61,002 bases of DNA from an uncultured Candidatus Saccharibacteria bacterium (GTDB taxonomy: Bacteria; Patescibacteriota; Saccharimonadia; Saccharimonadales; Saccharimonadaceae). Below are positions 23,629 to 31,954 of this stretch, one piece after another. The stretch lies in contig CAMKRV010000002.1 of NCBI GenBank assembly GCA_946415265.1, positions 1 through 61,002 on the forward strand, read 5' to 3'. The notes beneath the pieces are model-generated. The model searched no databases. It saw nothing but the letters and a program-made list of their open reading frames with translations, and was not told the DNA's origin. The stretch's first letter is position 1; each line of letters opens with the position of its first letter. Position numbers and translations under genes: made by a program.

Positions 23629-25221
23629 TTATAACATAATTTTTGGGAGGCTACTATCCCGGAAATGCGTCAAAGTAAATTTGGAACTAGCCCCTAATTT
23701 GATATCCGGATTCAAGATTTTATTTTGGTCAAAAATCTCTTTAATCTTGGTGTATAAATCTTGCTCGGCATCTTTCATTTCGGTATTCGTTACCACTGCT
23801 TTTAACCTACCTTCCGGTGTGCCACCGGCCAGCTTGCCATCCTGCCTATCTATAATATATGCTCCTGCGCGTAAGAACGTGGCGGCTTTTTTATTAAAAT
23901 CCTTTTCTTCCAAATTAAACTTGGGCCTTAAGCTATAAATAGATGTGGCATACGAACCATATAGGGCCAAATCCAGCTTCAGCTTTTCTTCTAAAACTTT
24001 TAGATCCTTCAAAAATCCGCCAATATTACGTGCTGGCAAATAAAAATCTGTCAAAATTGGCACTCTCTCGCCATTTTTTGGCGAATTGAGATATACGGAT
24101 AGGGCATTTTCAAACTCATTAAGTGCTACGCGATTATTGACGTTTTCAAAAATAAACTTGCTACCGCGTGGATAATCTTTTTGCATATTGGTGAGCTTTT
24201 TGATACAGCTATTTACCCGTTCGTCTATACTTACTAACACTACAAATCCATCTTCAATTTTGCGAATTACGCCGTCTAGATTTTTACCAGACTCGCGCGC
24301 CTCTTGAATAATCTTTAGGTCATAAAAATCAATTTTACGTGGTTTTAAAGATTTTGCTGCATAGGCAAATTCTAGCGCCGAGTCCAATTCCTTAAACGTG
24401 GCTACTACGCGCGTAGGCTTCTTGCTAAGTGGCACTGCACGCAAAATTACTTCAGAAATCACTCCTAGCGTACCTTGTGCGCCGAAAAACAGAGGCATTA
24501 AATCTAACGTATCCCTACGCTGAACTTTTGTAATCATTGGGTAGCCACTTTTGTCGCGTGGTGGATTTTTGGTAATATCAGAAATTAATTCAGCCTTAGA
24601 TTTTAGCAGTTTGGATATTTTACGATAAATATCACCTTCCAGGGATTTTTCGGTGGCCTTTTTGGCGACATGATACTTTTTTAGACGGTTAGTTTGCAGG
24701 CACTCGCCGTTTGCTAGTACTATTTCTATGCGCTCTGTGTAATTTGCAATCCCGCCATATTTGCTGGCGTTGTTGTCTATTGGCATATTAGATATCAATC
24801 CGCCAATCGTTTCCCCACTGTGGCCGTTAATCGGGATAGTGAGACCCGATACGGAAAGCGCAGTATTCAATTCCTTTAGCGTTATCCCAGCCTGCACACG
24901 CACCAATCTTTCGCGTGGGTCTATTTCTAGCATCCGGTTTAATTTTTCAGTAGAAATTACTAGCCCTCCGGCAGACAGATCTGCCCCACCTTCGTCCAGG
25001 CCAGAACCACGTGCCGTGACGGACACCGGTATATCTTTTGCGGCAATCTGATTGAAAAACCGCATTAATTTACGGATATCTTCGGTAGATTCTGGAAATG
25101 CCACGAATTTTGGCTTAATTTTGAGCGCCGAACTGTCTGTAGAGTAAACCTCCAAGATTTCTGGGTTGTCAAAAACATTACCAACAATCAACTGATTCAA
25201 ATATTTGGTAATTTTACCCAT
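23629..25221 (-). CDS. FAD-binding oxidoreductase (GlcD / D-lactate dehydrogenase-like)
   Basis: A 530-residue flavoenzyme of the PCMH/FAD-linked family. FAD-binding motifs are PESTEDIRKLMRFFNQ, SVTARGSGLDEGGADLS, VRVQAGITLKELNTAL and ING HSGETIGGLISNM. A substrate-domain segment GAQGTLGVISEVILRAVPL follows, and AYIIDRQDGKLAGGTPEGR near the C-terminus. The substrate cannot be read; D-lactate or glycolate-type hydroxy acids are usual for the group. There is no iron-sulfur partner next to it. Transcribed toward tig, 25 bp apart. Confidence 0.88.
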   Translation of the reverse strand: MGKITKYLNQLIVGNVFDNPEILEVYSTDSSALKIKPKFVAFPESTEDIRKLMRFFNQIAAKDIPVSVTARGSGLDEGGADLSAGGLVISTEKLNRMLEIDPRERLVRVQAGITLKELNTALSVSGLTIPINGHSGETIGGLISNMPIDNNASKYGGIANYTERIEIVLANGECLQTNRLKKYHVAKKATEKSLEGDIYRKISKLLKSKAELISDITKNPPRDKSGYPMITKVQRRDTLDLMPLFFGAQGTLGVISEVILRAVPLSKKPTRVVATFKELDSALEFAYAAKSLKPRKIDFYDLKIIQEARESGKNLDGVIRKIEDGFVVLVSIDERVNSCIKKLTNMQKDYPRGSKFIFENVNNRVALNEFENALSVYLNSPKNGERVPILTDFYLPARNIGGFLKDLKVLEEKLKLDLALYGSYATSIYSLRPKFNLEEKDFNKKAATFLRAGAYIIDRQDGKLAGGTPEGRLKAVVTNTEMKDAEQDLYTKIKEIFDQNKILNPDIKLGASSKFTLTHFRDSSLPKIML

Positions 25222-25275
25222 CCTGGTTATGATTATATCATAGAAAACGGCCTAGCCAGTTTCAATTTTTAGGAT

Positions 25276-25304
25276 AAAAAATGCCCCCGGCTGGCTGCCG
25301 GGGA
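25276..25304 (-). terminator. Terminator of 25315-26217 gene
   Basis: CCCCGG/CCGGGG stem followed by CATTTTTT on the minus strand. Confidence 0.75.
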
Positions 25305-25314
25305 GCGAAGTACA

Positions 25315-26217
25315 TCAGTCGGTATAGAACATGGGTCTCGAAACGAGGTCCAGGCGAATCTTTGCCGCCTTGAGCGTGATCACGGGGTATCTGGTACCAG
25401 TAATCACTGCTTTTCCGGCGATCTTGCGCACTGCTTCCGTGTATCTCGCGCCCTTTTCCAGAATCAAATCGCGGAGAGTGGTTTTGCTCTTTGTCTTGGG
25501 TGTACCCAACAGACGATATCTCTCATCCGTGATTGTCCAGTAGCACAGGCGCAGCGCATGGACAATTTTGTCCGCGCCGAACGGATTCCCGATCAGCAGA
25601 TCCTTGTATGTTGGTTCTACATACACGTTTGGTTCGTTCTGAAGGTTGTCGAGCGCATCTACAAGGGCCGTCAGCATTCTCACCTGGTCAGGGACATTAA
25701 CGATGCTGATGGCCTGCGCAATTTCTCGCACGCTGGTCGTTATCTTGGGTAATTTACCCTCGAGGAACTGCATTATGAGGTCATGAACCTCCGTTCCTCT
25801 TGAGTAGATCTCGACGGCCTCCACTATGGGGATTAAGCCGTCAGGCGGCAGGGCATCCTCGCCGTAGGCCGATTCGGCCGCCGGCTCCACCAACAGCTCA
25901 CGCACGAGGAGCTGGTCGGTGTAGGTTTTGAACTCTTCGGACGTCATTTTCGAATCCTCGGAGATTACCCATTTTTTGTTCTTAAGCTGGAACGTGGCCA
26001 GTACACCAACCTTATCACCGAGCACAGTTCTCGTCTTGCCGTCTTTGCTCGTTTCAACGATGAGCTTTAACGGTTTGCAATATTCCGTTCGGATCAGCTC
26101 CAAGATCTCCTTTGTCGCCAGTGTCAGCAGATCATTGTAGGCAGCGGAAACTACCCCCGCGTTAAATCTCTGTTCTTCTGACTGATTTTTTGAAACAACT
26201 TTATTATCCTTATCCAT
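25315..26217 (-). CDS. Hypothetical protein, 300 aa
   Basis: Not recognised. It is soluble and mostly helical, with the segments MDKDNKVVSKNQSEEQRF, SAAYNDLLTLATKEILELIR, a KDGKTRTVLGDKVGVLATF strand region and a basic C-terminal part (KTTLRDLILEKGARYTEAVR). The start is decided by GGAGGTG 7 nt before the ATG at 26217; a Met 13 codons upstream has no site. It has its own TTGACT-N17-TAGAAT promoter and a terminator. It is visibly more GC-rich than its neighbours, which may mean acquisition (inference). Confidence 0.75.
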   Translation of the reverse strand: MDKDNKVVSKNQSEEQRFNAGVVSAAYNDLLTLATKEILELIRTEYCKPLKLIVETSKDGKTRTVLGDKVGVLATFQLKNKKWVISEDSKMTSEEFKTYTDQLLVRELLVEPAAESAYGEDALPPDGLIPIVEAVEIYSRGTEVHDLIMQFLEGKLPKITTSVREIAQAISIVNVPDQVRMLTALVDALDNLQNEPNVYVEPTYKDLLIGNPFGADKIVHALRLCYWTITDERYRLLGTPKTKSKTTLRDLILEKGARYTEAVRKIAGKAVITGTRYPVITLKAAKIRLDLVSRPMFYTD

Positions 26218-26308
26218 TTTTATGCACCTCCGAAAAATATTTGTTATGGTGGACAATAACCTCTATATTCTAACACAGTTCTAGATATAAGTCAACTAGC
26301 ATAACAAA

Positions 26309-26329
26309 AAATAGCCACTGAGGCTACTC
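26309..26329 (-). terminator. tRNA-Leu terminator
   Basis: TAGCC/GGCTA stem followed by T6 on the minus strand, just after the tRNA 3' end. Confidence 0.7.
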
Positions 26330-26332
26330 TCT

Positions 26333-26417
26333 TGGTGCCCGGAACAGGATTTGAACCTGCACACCTTGCGGCATATGCTCCTAAGGCATACGTGTCTACC
26401 AATTCCACCATCCGGGC
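26333..26417 (-). tRNA. tRNA-Leu (anticodon TAG)
   Basis: An 85-nt class II tRNA: acceptor GCCCGGA pairs with TCCGGGC, the D-arm contains GGTGGAATTGGTAGACACG, the anticodon stem TATGC/GCATA encloses CTTAGGA (anticodon TAG), then a long variable arm, T-arm GGTTCAAATCC, and an encoded CCA. Confidence 0.95.
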
Positions 26418-26442
26418 GTATACCCATTATATCATAAATCAC

Positions 26443-26477
26443 CAAAAAAGCGAGACTTTCTGCAAATCTCGCTTTTT
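26443..26477 (-). terminator. Terminator of 26484-26966 gene
   Basis: AAAAAGCGAGA/TCTCGCTTTTT stem, usable on both strands. Confidence 0.8.
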
Positions 26478-26483
26478 ATAAAA

Positions 26484-26966
26484 TTAGGCTCCTCTCTTAG
26501 CTAAGATCGCCGAAGAAAGATACATTACCAGCATCCCGGCAACTAGCGCGAGCGGCAAAAACTCCTCTGGGCCGGTAGATGGCATTTGCTCCGTAGTTGC
26601 TGTTGCCGAAGTAGATTTTTGGGCAGCAGTCTTTTCTTCGGATTTTTTGCTTTCGCTATTCGCTTTTTCCGTAGAAATGGTCCCTACAGCATTATTCTCT
26701 GTGGTTGTTGTATTTTTCTCGTCATCCTTTTTCTCTTCTTCTGTAGTGGTATTTTCTTCGGTCTTATTCTCGGTTTTCTGCTCGTTATTCTCTGCGATTT
26801 CAAACGTGGTATTTTCGCTATTATTTGCGGTATTGGTGCGACTAGATTTTTTGGTAGCCACTACGATAATTGCCACAATCAAAATCAAAATAATTGCTAC
26901 TATTGCCGTAGCAGCGGCGATAATCTTGCGACGTTCCTTTTTCTCCACCTCTGTTTGTTGATACAT
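26484..26966 (-). CDS. Small surface protein with N-terminal anchor and xPxTG-like C-terminus
   Basis: A 160-residue protein: short basic start, membrane helix (IIAAATAIVAIILILIVAII), about 85 residues of Thr/Glu/Lys/Asn low-complexity spacer, then QMPSTGPEEF, a second hydrophobic helix (LPLALVAGMLVMYLSSAIL) and AKRGA. That tail resembles a sortase sorting signal with a MPSTG pentapeptide; no sortase gene is in the window. Promoter TTGACT-N17-TATAAT and AAGGAG precede the start. Function unknown; a wall-attached stalk is possible. Confidence 0.7.
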   Translation of the reverse strand: MYQQTEVEKKERRKIIAAATAIVAIILILIVAIIVVATKKSSRTNTANNSENTTFEIAENNEQKTENKTEENTTTEEEKKDDEKNTTTTENNAVGTISTEKANSESKKSEEKTAAQKSTSATATTEQMPSTGPEEFLPLALVAGMLVMYLSSAILAKRGA

Positions 26967-27055
26967 AATAAACTCCTTATACTTCCATTATACCACGCTT
27001 TACGCAAAAAGTCAACATAAGCACAATACCCTCTAACAGATGAAAAACCGATGCG

Positions 27056-27463
27056 TCATGGATGCATCGGTCTGTGGAGAAGCACATGGTAGTCTGCTGC
27101 GTGCATCTTCGCGCTCAGCAAATCTGGCTTCATGAGCGAATCGGTTGGGTCAACCCTGTCGGTTTTGATGATGAATCCGCACAAAGATTCAACCAGGTCA
27201 AAAATCCTTTCATAACTAGCTACTTTTCCTACTATAAGGTAGAATCCGTTGTCTCGTCTAGATGGACGAAAACTTATGATTCTATCTTTTCTGTAGCGTT
27301 GATCGGAAAAGAATATATTCCCTAGATATCTAATTGTCTCAGCGGTATCATGATCCATGTTCCCACCTTGGTAGCCAACAAACTCTAGATAAAAACGCTC
27401 CACCGTGCGATGTTTGTAATGGCGTTTCCCGCAAGAGTATATTCCTGACGCAATCTGTTTCAT
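27056..27463 (-). CDS. Degenerate LuxS-fold protein, no metal ligands
   Basis: A 135-residue protein that aligns by pattern with the LuxS-like protein at 28739 and with LuxS: FYLEFVGYQGGN in place of the FDIRFCQPN strand, then AETIRYLGNIFF where LuxS has HTLEHL, and SFRPSRRDNGFYLIV where LuxS has SPMGCxTGYYLV. All zinc ligands and the catalytic Cys are absent, so it cannot be an S-ribosylhomocysteine lyase; a binding or structural role is inference. Start at 27463 is set by TAGGAGAGGT. A TTGAAT-N17-TATTAT promoter and CGAGC-ATGA-GCTCG inverted repeat lie upstream. Confidence 0.55.
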   Translation of the reverse strand: MKQIASGIYSCGKRHYKHRTVERFYLEFVGYQGGNMDHDTAETIRYLGNIFFSDQRYRKDRIISFRPSRRDNGFYLIVGKVASYERIFDLVESLCGFIIKTDRVDPTDSLMKPDLLSAKMHAADYHVLLHRPMHP

Positions 27464-27550
27464 TATACCTCTCCTAACTAAGGTGCAGAATTTCGAGCTC
27501 ATGCTCGATACGTCCATCAATAATAGCATAAAAATTAAAATAATTCAAGG

Positions 27551-27575
27551 AAAAAGCCAGCATCTGGTGCTGGCT
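27551..27575 (-). terminator. Terminator of 27587-28129 gene
   Basis: AGCCAGCA/TGCTGGCT stem followed by T5 on the minus strand. Confidence 0.8.
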
Positions 27576-27586
27576 ATGGGGTGGTT

Positions 27587-28129
27587 TTAGTCATGAACTA
27601 GGCGGATGCTGTGTCCGCAGCCACGGTAGTAATTCTGAATTTTAGGTCTCGCGATCCTGTGGACGAAAAGACTACAGGCGTCATCACCGTTGTCATTCAA
27701 CAACCAGAATCTGCCCTCAATCATTTTGCCGTCAACAAGGCTAGCGACGATTTCTCGGTCTGTTGGGCAGTAGTTGTATATATGCATGCTCGGATAAATG
27801 TATCCATCAAACTTCAGGCCAAGCTGCGCCATGATCTTGCCGCTCGGATTGACGAGATTCTTATCTGCAAATTCCGTCAACCAAGCCCCGGCTTCCGTTA
27901 CGGTAGGCAGTCGCCAACCTTCCGGAAAATAGCCCTGTTCCTGAAGAGCTTCTGCTTCGTCCAGGGTGAAGAACTCCTTGCCGGCGTGCAAGATAGTGAC
28001 TTCGTCTGAGTCACCATCTTTGTCTACGCCAGTCGGAGCAGCCTCCTTCTCTAAGACGAAATTTTCCGGAGCCACGATGAGTCCGGCCTGTGTTCTCTTG
28101 CCGCTTTTGATCCACATAGAAATGTTCAT
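27587..28129 (-). CDS. Small cytoplasmic FISUMP-like (C-type-lectin-type) protein
   Basis: A 180-residue protein with no signal peptide. FTLDEAEALQEQGYFPEGWRLPTVTEAGAWL resembles the GWRLPT segment of FISUMP domains, GLKFDGYIYP and YNYCPTDRE follow, and the end EGRFWLLNDNGDDACSLF ... YYRGCGHSIRLVHD matches the YWSST ... SVRCV end. It therefore looks like a stripped-down member of the same fold. GGAG stands 8 nt before the ATG, and a TTGACT-N17-TATAAT promoter lies about 80 bp upstream. Function unknown. Confidence 0.65.
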   Translation of the reverse strand: MNISMWIKSGKRTQAGLIVAPENFVLEKEAAPTGVDKDGDSDEVTILHAGKEFFTLDEAEALQEQGYFPEGWRLPTVTEAGAWLTEFADKNLVNPSGKIMAQLGLKFDGYIYPSMHIYNYCPTDREIVASLVDGKMIEGRFWLLNDNGDDACSLFVHRIARPKIQNYYRGCGHSIRLVHD

Positions 28130-28237
28130 TTTTTAATCTCCTTAATGTACAAATTTCAGAATTCCGTCTGATACGGGCGAATTACTATCACACTACAATT
28201 ATATCATACTTATGATAAAAAGTCAATTAAAAGCAAG

Positions 28238-28264
28238 AAAAAGCCAGCACCGTAGCGCTGGCCT
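28238..28264 (-). terminator. Terminator of 28273-28782 gene
   Basis: GCCAGC/GCTGGC stem followed by a T-rich tract on the minus strand. Confidence 0.7.
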
Positions 28265-28272
28265 TAAGGAGA

Positions 28273-28782
28273 CTAGAGGTTTTTAACGAGTAGCAAAGGT
28301 AGACCGTAACCCATGTAATACTTTGTTATATTGATTTGCGACTCAGAAACCTCCAGTAAGGAAGCAGAAGTGGATGTAGGTATACACTCGTCCTCGTCCA
28401 GCCAATAGCAGCCAGTTATTCCCCGATGTGTCACATAGTGACTAAAGCCTGTGGGGCAGTATTTGTATGCCACCATGTTGGATGGAATTATATATCCATC
28501 ATGTCCAAGTATTATCTTACCGAGCCGACGTGCATTGTAAAGCTTCTTGATCTTTTCGGCTTCGGCCGGTTTCATCATCCGCCAGTCGGCCGGGACGTTG
28601 CGATTTTCCACTAATTGATGCGCCGTTTCCCAGTCGAAATACTGCGCACCCTCCATCACGGCTTTGCCGTTTTGGAAATAGATTCTCTCCGTTACCCGGA
28701 AGATCTCCGGAGCAATCATGATGCTGACGCCGGGCAATTTAATTGCCTTCTGTTCCCAGTTGCTGCCATACGGAATTTTCAT
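28273..28782 (-). CDS. Small cytoplasmic FISUMP-like protein
   Basis: A 169-residue relative of the 27587 gene: FDWETAHQLVENRNVPADWRMMKPAEAEKI, LGHDGYIIPSN, YKYCPTG, GITGCYWLDEDE and a closing YYMGYGLPLLLV. No signal peptide. The start (AAAGGAGGG, 5-nt gap) lies inside the 3' end of the LuxS-like gene, 44 bp before its stop, so the two are a translationally linked pair. Function unknown. Confidence 0.65.
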   Translation of the reverse strand: MKIPYGSNWEQKAIKLPGVSIMIAPEIFRVTERIYFQNGKAVMEGAQYFDWETAHQLVENRNVPADWRMMKPAEAEKIKKLYNARRLGKIILGHDGYIIPSNMVAYKYCPTGFSHYVTHRGITGCYWLDEDECIPTSTSASLLEVSESQINITKYYMGYGLPLLLVKNL

Positions 28783-29266
28783 TATAGCCCTCCTTTACAG
28801 GGTATTCAAAATGTGGTTTCTTGAGCTCATGCAGATATTTCGCGGCCCATTCCTTGGCTCCGGCCAAATCGTGTTCTCTGTAATTACTGCACTCCCTAGC
28901 ATTGGCGCCAGGGATTTCGCCTTTAAAATCCATGATGAATTTCAGCATTGATTTTATTGCCAAGAAAATCGGCGATTCTCTGCGCAGATGGTTTTGCCAA
29001 CCAGATACTATCAAGTAGAACCCAGTTCTGCTACTCATCGGACCGAAATAAATCAGTTCGATACCGTGAGGCTCTCGGCTTCTCAGATAAAAATTGCCGA
29101 GATGCTCGATAGTGTGCATTGCTGGTGACGGCAGATAAACACCGTGGTTGGGGCGGACGAATCTTAAATCGAGAGTAGTGGTACCATGACTGCGCTGGAA
29201 AATATACACTCCCGGGCGTAATCTAGCACAATCTACCTCAAATTTTTTCATTCCTTTCAATCGCAT
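28739..29266 (-). CDS. LuxS-like protein lacking catalytic Cys
   Basis: A 175-residue protein clearly related to S-ribosylhomocysteine lyase: LDLRFVRPN, the zinc-binding HTIEHL, FGPMSSRTGFYLIVSG and IPGANARECSNYREHDLAGAK. The two His, the Glu and the third ligand Cys (ECSN) are kept. The catalytic Cys of PMGCxTGYY is Ser (PMSSRTGFY), and the N-terminal LDH His is Cys (FEVDCAR). By analogy with C84 mutants of LuxS it should be inactive or altered. Start 29266 is set by AAAGGAG. It is paired with the FISUMP-like gene downstream. Confidence 0.75.
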   Translation of the reverse strand: MRLKGMKKFEVDCARLRPGVYIFQRSHGTTTLDLRFVRPNHGVYLPSPAMHTIEHLGNFYLRSREPHGIELIYFGPMSSRTGFYLIVSGWQNHLRRESPIFLAIKSMLKFIMDFKGEIPGANARECSNYREHDLAGAKEWAAKYLHELKKPHFEYPVKEGYNENSVWQQLGTEGN

Positions 29267-29351
29267 CTCTCTCCTTTCAAAGTACATAGTTTAAGGTCGT
29301 AGCCTATAAAATACTAAATAATAATACCATATTTTTGTCCAAAAAGCAAGG

Positions 29352-31030
29352 TTAGCGCGCCACGCAGCGTACAGACCACCCGTTACCCATGCCGCTGTAG
29401 TTGGCCGGGGTAACGCCAGTAGCTACGAAATACAGGAGGTAGGCGCTGTTACTATCGTTGACCGTACTAGACCAATAGCCCGCCGCAGAGCCTGGATTGT
29501 TGAGACTGCCGTTGCTGACGTTGCCGGACCGCACAAACCATAGAGGGGCTGAAATAAGTTTTGGATCAGTGCTTCCGCCGCCATTATAAAGCTGGTTCAA
29601 TCTACCAAATTCACTAGTAGAGTTAACGGTGGTATAGGGCACATTGGAAATGGTAGGGAGTCGCCAGCCTTTCGGGCAGATAGAGTTTTGCGGGTTCAGG
29701 GTGATATTATTATAAGTCCTACTACTTAGGGAAGATGAACCGTCGCTAGCAATGGCAGCAGACCAGTTATAATAGTTACCTACGGAGAGATGCGCATTAG
29801 TACCAGTTGCATTCTGGGTGAAGTGGGTACAGCCTTTTGTAGAATCTAGGTAATTACAATTTGGCGTGCTATCATCACTGTCCCAATACCAGTTGCCCGG
29901 ATCTAGTGAATAAGCTACATTGTTGTTATTAGACCACTCGGTACCGGTACCGCCTTGGTAATCCCTAGTAGTGTTAGTAGGCTTCCAAGAAATTACTCTA
30001 GAACTCGCATTGTATGAATATCCGGTGTAGTAGGCGCCAAGTAATGAGTTGTCATTTAGGTCTGTATCTTCAGACGTTAGTACTCTAGAAGGAGATAGAT
30101 CTAAGTCTAGGTTCTGCGTCATCCAGCAATGCCCATCTTTTAGTTTGGCTACCCAATAGATCTTATTGCCTCTATCATCTACTAACTGTATCTCATCATA
30201 CCCTGGATTATCATTAGGTGTAACCGCATCACAGATACTACTATCCATATCTTGCATTTTGTAGAAATCACCAGTCTGTCCAGTTACTGGGTCTACTACA
30301 CCAGTCTTCTTGCTTTTCCCAGCTGCTGCAAATGCACTTTCTAATGTAGTAGCAGGTAGTACTGTAGTAGTAGAAGGATGTAGCATTACATACTTTACTT
30401 GCCCACTATAAGTACCAGCTGGCTGCCCCGGTGTAGTATATACGCCATAAGTAGTAGTAAAAATAGAAGTAGCAGTACTATTGGTGGCTGTACTAGCACT
30501 TCTATATACTACTTTAGTCCAGTCGTTTGGCACTGGTACATATTTATTATCATAATCACTTACTATAGTAGGAGGAAAAGTACTAGCACCAAGACTTAAC
30601 TTCATCGCCCAGCTAGAGTCTCCATTACTACTAGGAATATTACCAGTCTTAATATCATAGTTAGAGCCTAGACTAGAAGCTAATACCACTTCACCATTAC
30701 TATTCTGTGTAGTACCTTTAGCGTAAACTATATAACCATCTTTATCTTACATATCGTATTAATTTCTGTAGTACCAATATCTTTAAGTTCTTGTCCACTT
30801 ACCATACTGGCGGCATGTTCTGCTGTAACATTGCCAGACAAAGTACAAGAAGTAGGTAAATTAATCCTAACACTGTCTGCAGAACTATTCATCGCAGAAG
30901 AACGGAAAGAAGCTAACAATACAGCAGAGATAGCTAAGATGGGCAAACTAACCAGAAGGATATTACGGAAAGCATAGTAGAAGAAATCTATTCTACTACT
31001 CATTAATGATTGTTTTACTTTGTGGCCCAT
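29352..31030 (-). pseudogene. FISUMP surface-protein gene with single-base frameshift
   Basis: The start MGHKVKQSLMSSRIDFFYYA, membrane segment and first 90 residues are in one frame, stopping shortly after NTICK. A second frame continues with KDGYIVYAKG and the complete rest of the protein to GWSVRCVAR. Comparison with the paralogues (CND-NGY) places a one-base loss near 30746. Both halves show no other damage, so the loss is recent, a sequencing error, or a reversible switch. The domain order is as in the 20121 and 43339 genes, and the terminal region is again divergent from theirs. No nuclease gene follows. Confidence 0.8.
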
Positions 31031-31247
31031 CTTTTACCTCACTTATATATGATTACTACTACTCCCCCATGTGGTGCCACTATATTAATGGGGATTAACA
31101 AAAATGGCACCGCAAGGGGTGCAATATCCAATTATCTGCGACTAGTGTTTACAACGCAAATGAACTGAAACCTTACGGCGCCATCTTGACATTGTAAACA
31201 CTATATAAAAAGTCCTAGCCTTCACTCAGGTAATTGAATATTGCACT
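31031..31247 (-). ncRNA. FISUMP 5' leader RNA, copy 3
   Basis: Same plan as copy 2. The outer stem is TGCAATATTCAATTA against TAATTGGATATTGCA, the inner stem TAGTGTTTACAA against TTGTAAACACTA, and the loop GGCGCCGTAAGG (31171-31182) pairs with CCTTGCGGTGCC (31106-31117) with G-U wobbles. The stem sequences differ from the other copies while pairing is kept. TATACT (31251-31256 on the minus strand) lies just upstream. Confidence 0.7.
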
Positions 31248-31267
31248 CTTAGTATAGCACAAATGTT

Positions 31268-31792
31268 TTACTTTGTGTAAATAGAAATCCTTGCGGCCGC
31301 ATACTTACGCGTTTTTTGTAGAATTAACCCATTTATCTCTGGTGCCTCCCCGGGGTGAGAAAGCGCAAAAAACCCACCTTTTTCCAAAAACTTTGCTAAA
31401 TTTTCTATACCCCGCAGGTCAAAATTATCGTACGGTGGGTCCGCTAGTATCACGTCAAAATTCCTGGGCGGTAAGAAATTTTTTACATCCCATTCGGATA
31501 CACTAGCTTGCTCAACTAGGCCTAATTCGGCTAGATTTTTACGGATTACTCCAGCAATGCGCGGATTTTTCTCTACAAACATTGCATAGCTCGCTCCGCG
31601 CGATAAAGCTTCTATCCCTAGTGCCCCTGAGCCAGCATAAGCATCTAGCACTTCTGCCCCAGGCAGGTATCCAGAAATCATGTTAAATAGTGCCAGCTTT
31701 TCCCTGGCCCCCATTGGGTGGGTAAGCTTAGAATTGGGTGATTTAATGCTCCTGCCCCTATATTTTCCAGATGTAATTTTGATACTATCCAT
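31268..31792 (-). CDS. rsmD: 16S rRNA m2G966 methyltransferase RsmD
   Basis: A 174-residue SAM-dependent methyltransferase. KITSGKYRGRSIKSP at the start, the SAM loop VLDAYAGSGALGIEALSRGA and the catalytic VILADPPYDNF (DPPY) are diagnostic. The start at 31792 is preferred to a Met seven codons upstream because the family begins right at the SGKYRGR strand and TATATT stands 8 nt before it. A GC-rich palindromic element separates it from recG. Confidence 0.93.
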   Translation of the reverse strand: MDSIKITSGKYRGRSIKSPNSKLTHPMGAREKLALFNMISGYLPGAEVLDAYAGSGALGIEALSRGASYAMFVEKNPRIAGVIRKNLAELGLVEQASVSEWDVKNFLPPRNFDVILADPPYDNFDLRGIENLAKFLEKGGFFALSHPGEAPEINGLILQKTRKYAAARISIYTK

Positions 31793-31810
31793 AAACAAAC
31801 AATATAATTG

Positions 31811-31953
31811 CATATTACGACGGGTGGCGTCAATATCTCAGCGTAGCGGTATTGCGGAGCGCGGCAGCGCGAGAATTAGCGCCGGCCACCCGTGGCGACG
31901 GGATGGCCGGACGCGGCCGCAAGCGAGATATGGCGACAGGCCCCGTCGGAAAT
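31811..31953. repeat. Intergenic palindromic element between rsmD and recG
   Basis: Arms GACGGGTGGCGTCAATATCTC (in two parts, GACGGG and ATATCTC) and GAGATAT ... CCCCGTC form inverted repeats reaching from about 31811 to 31953. The core CCGGCCA-CCCGT-GGCG-ACGGG-A-TGGCCGG is preceded by GCGAGAATTAGCG, nearly the motif GCGAGAAGTAGCG in the uvrB and rsuA elements. It shows the element is not confined to coding sequence. Confidence 0.85.
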
Positions 31954-31954
31954 G

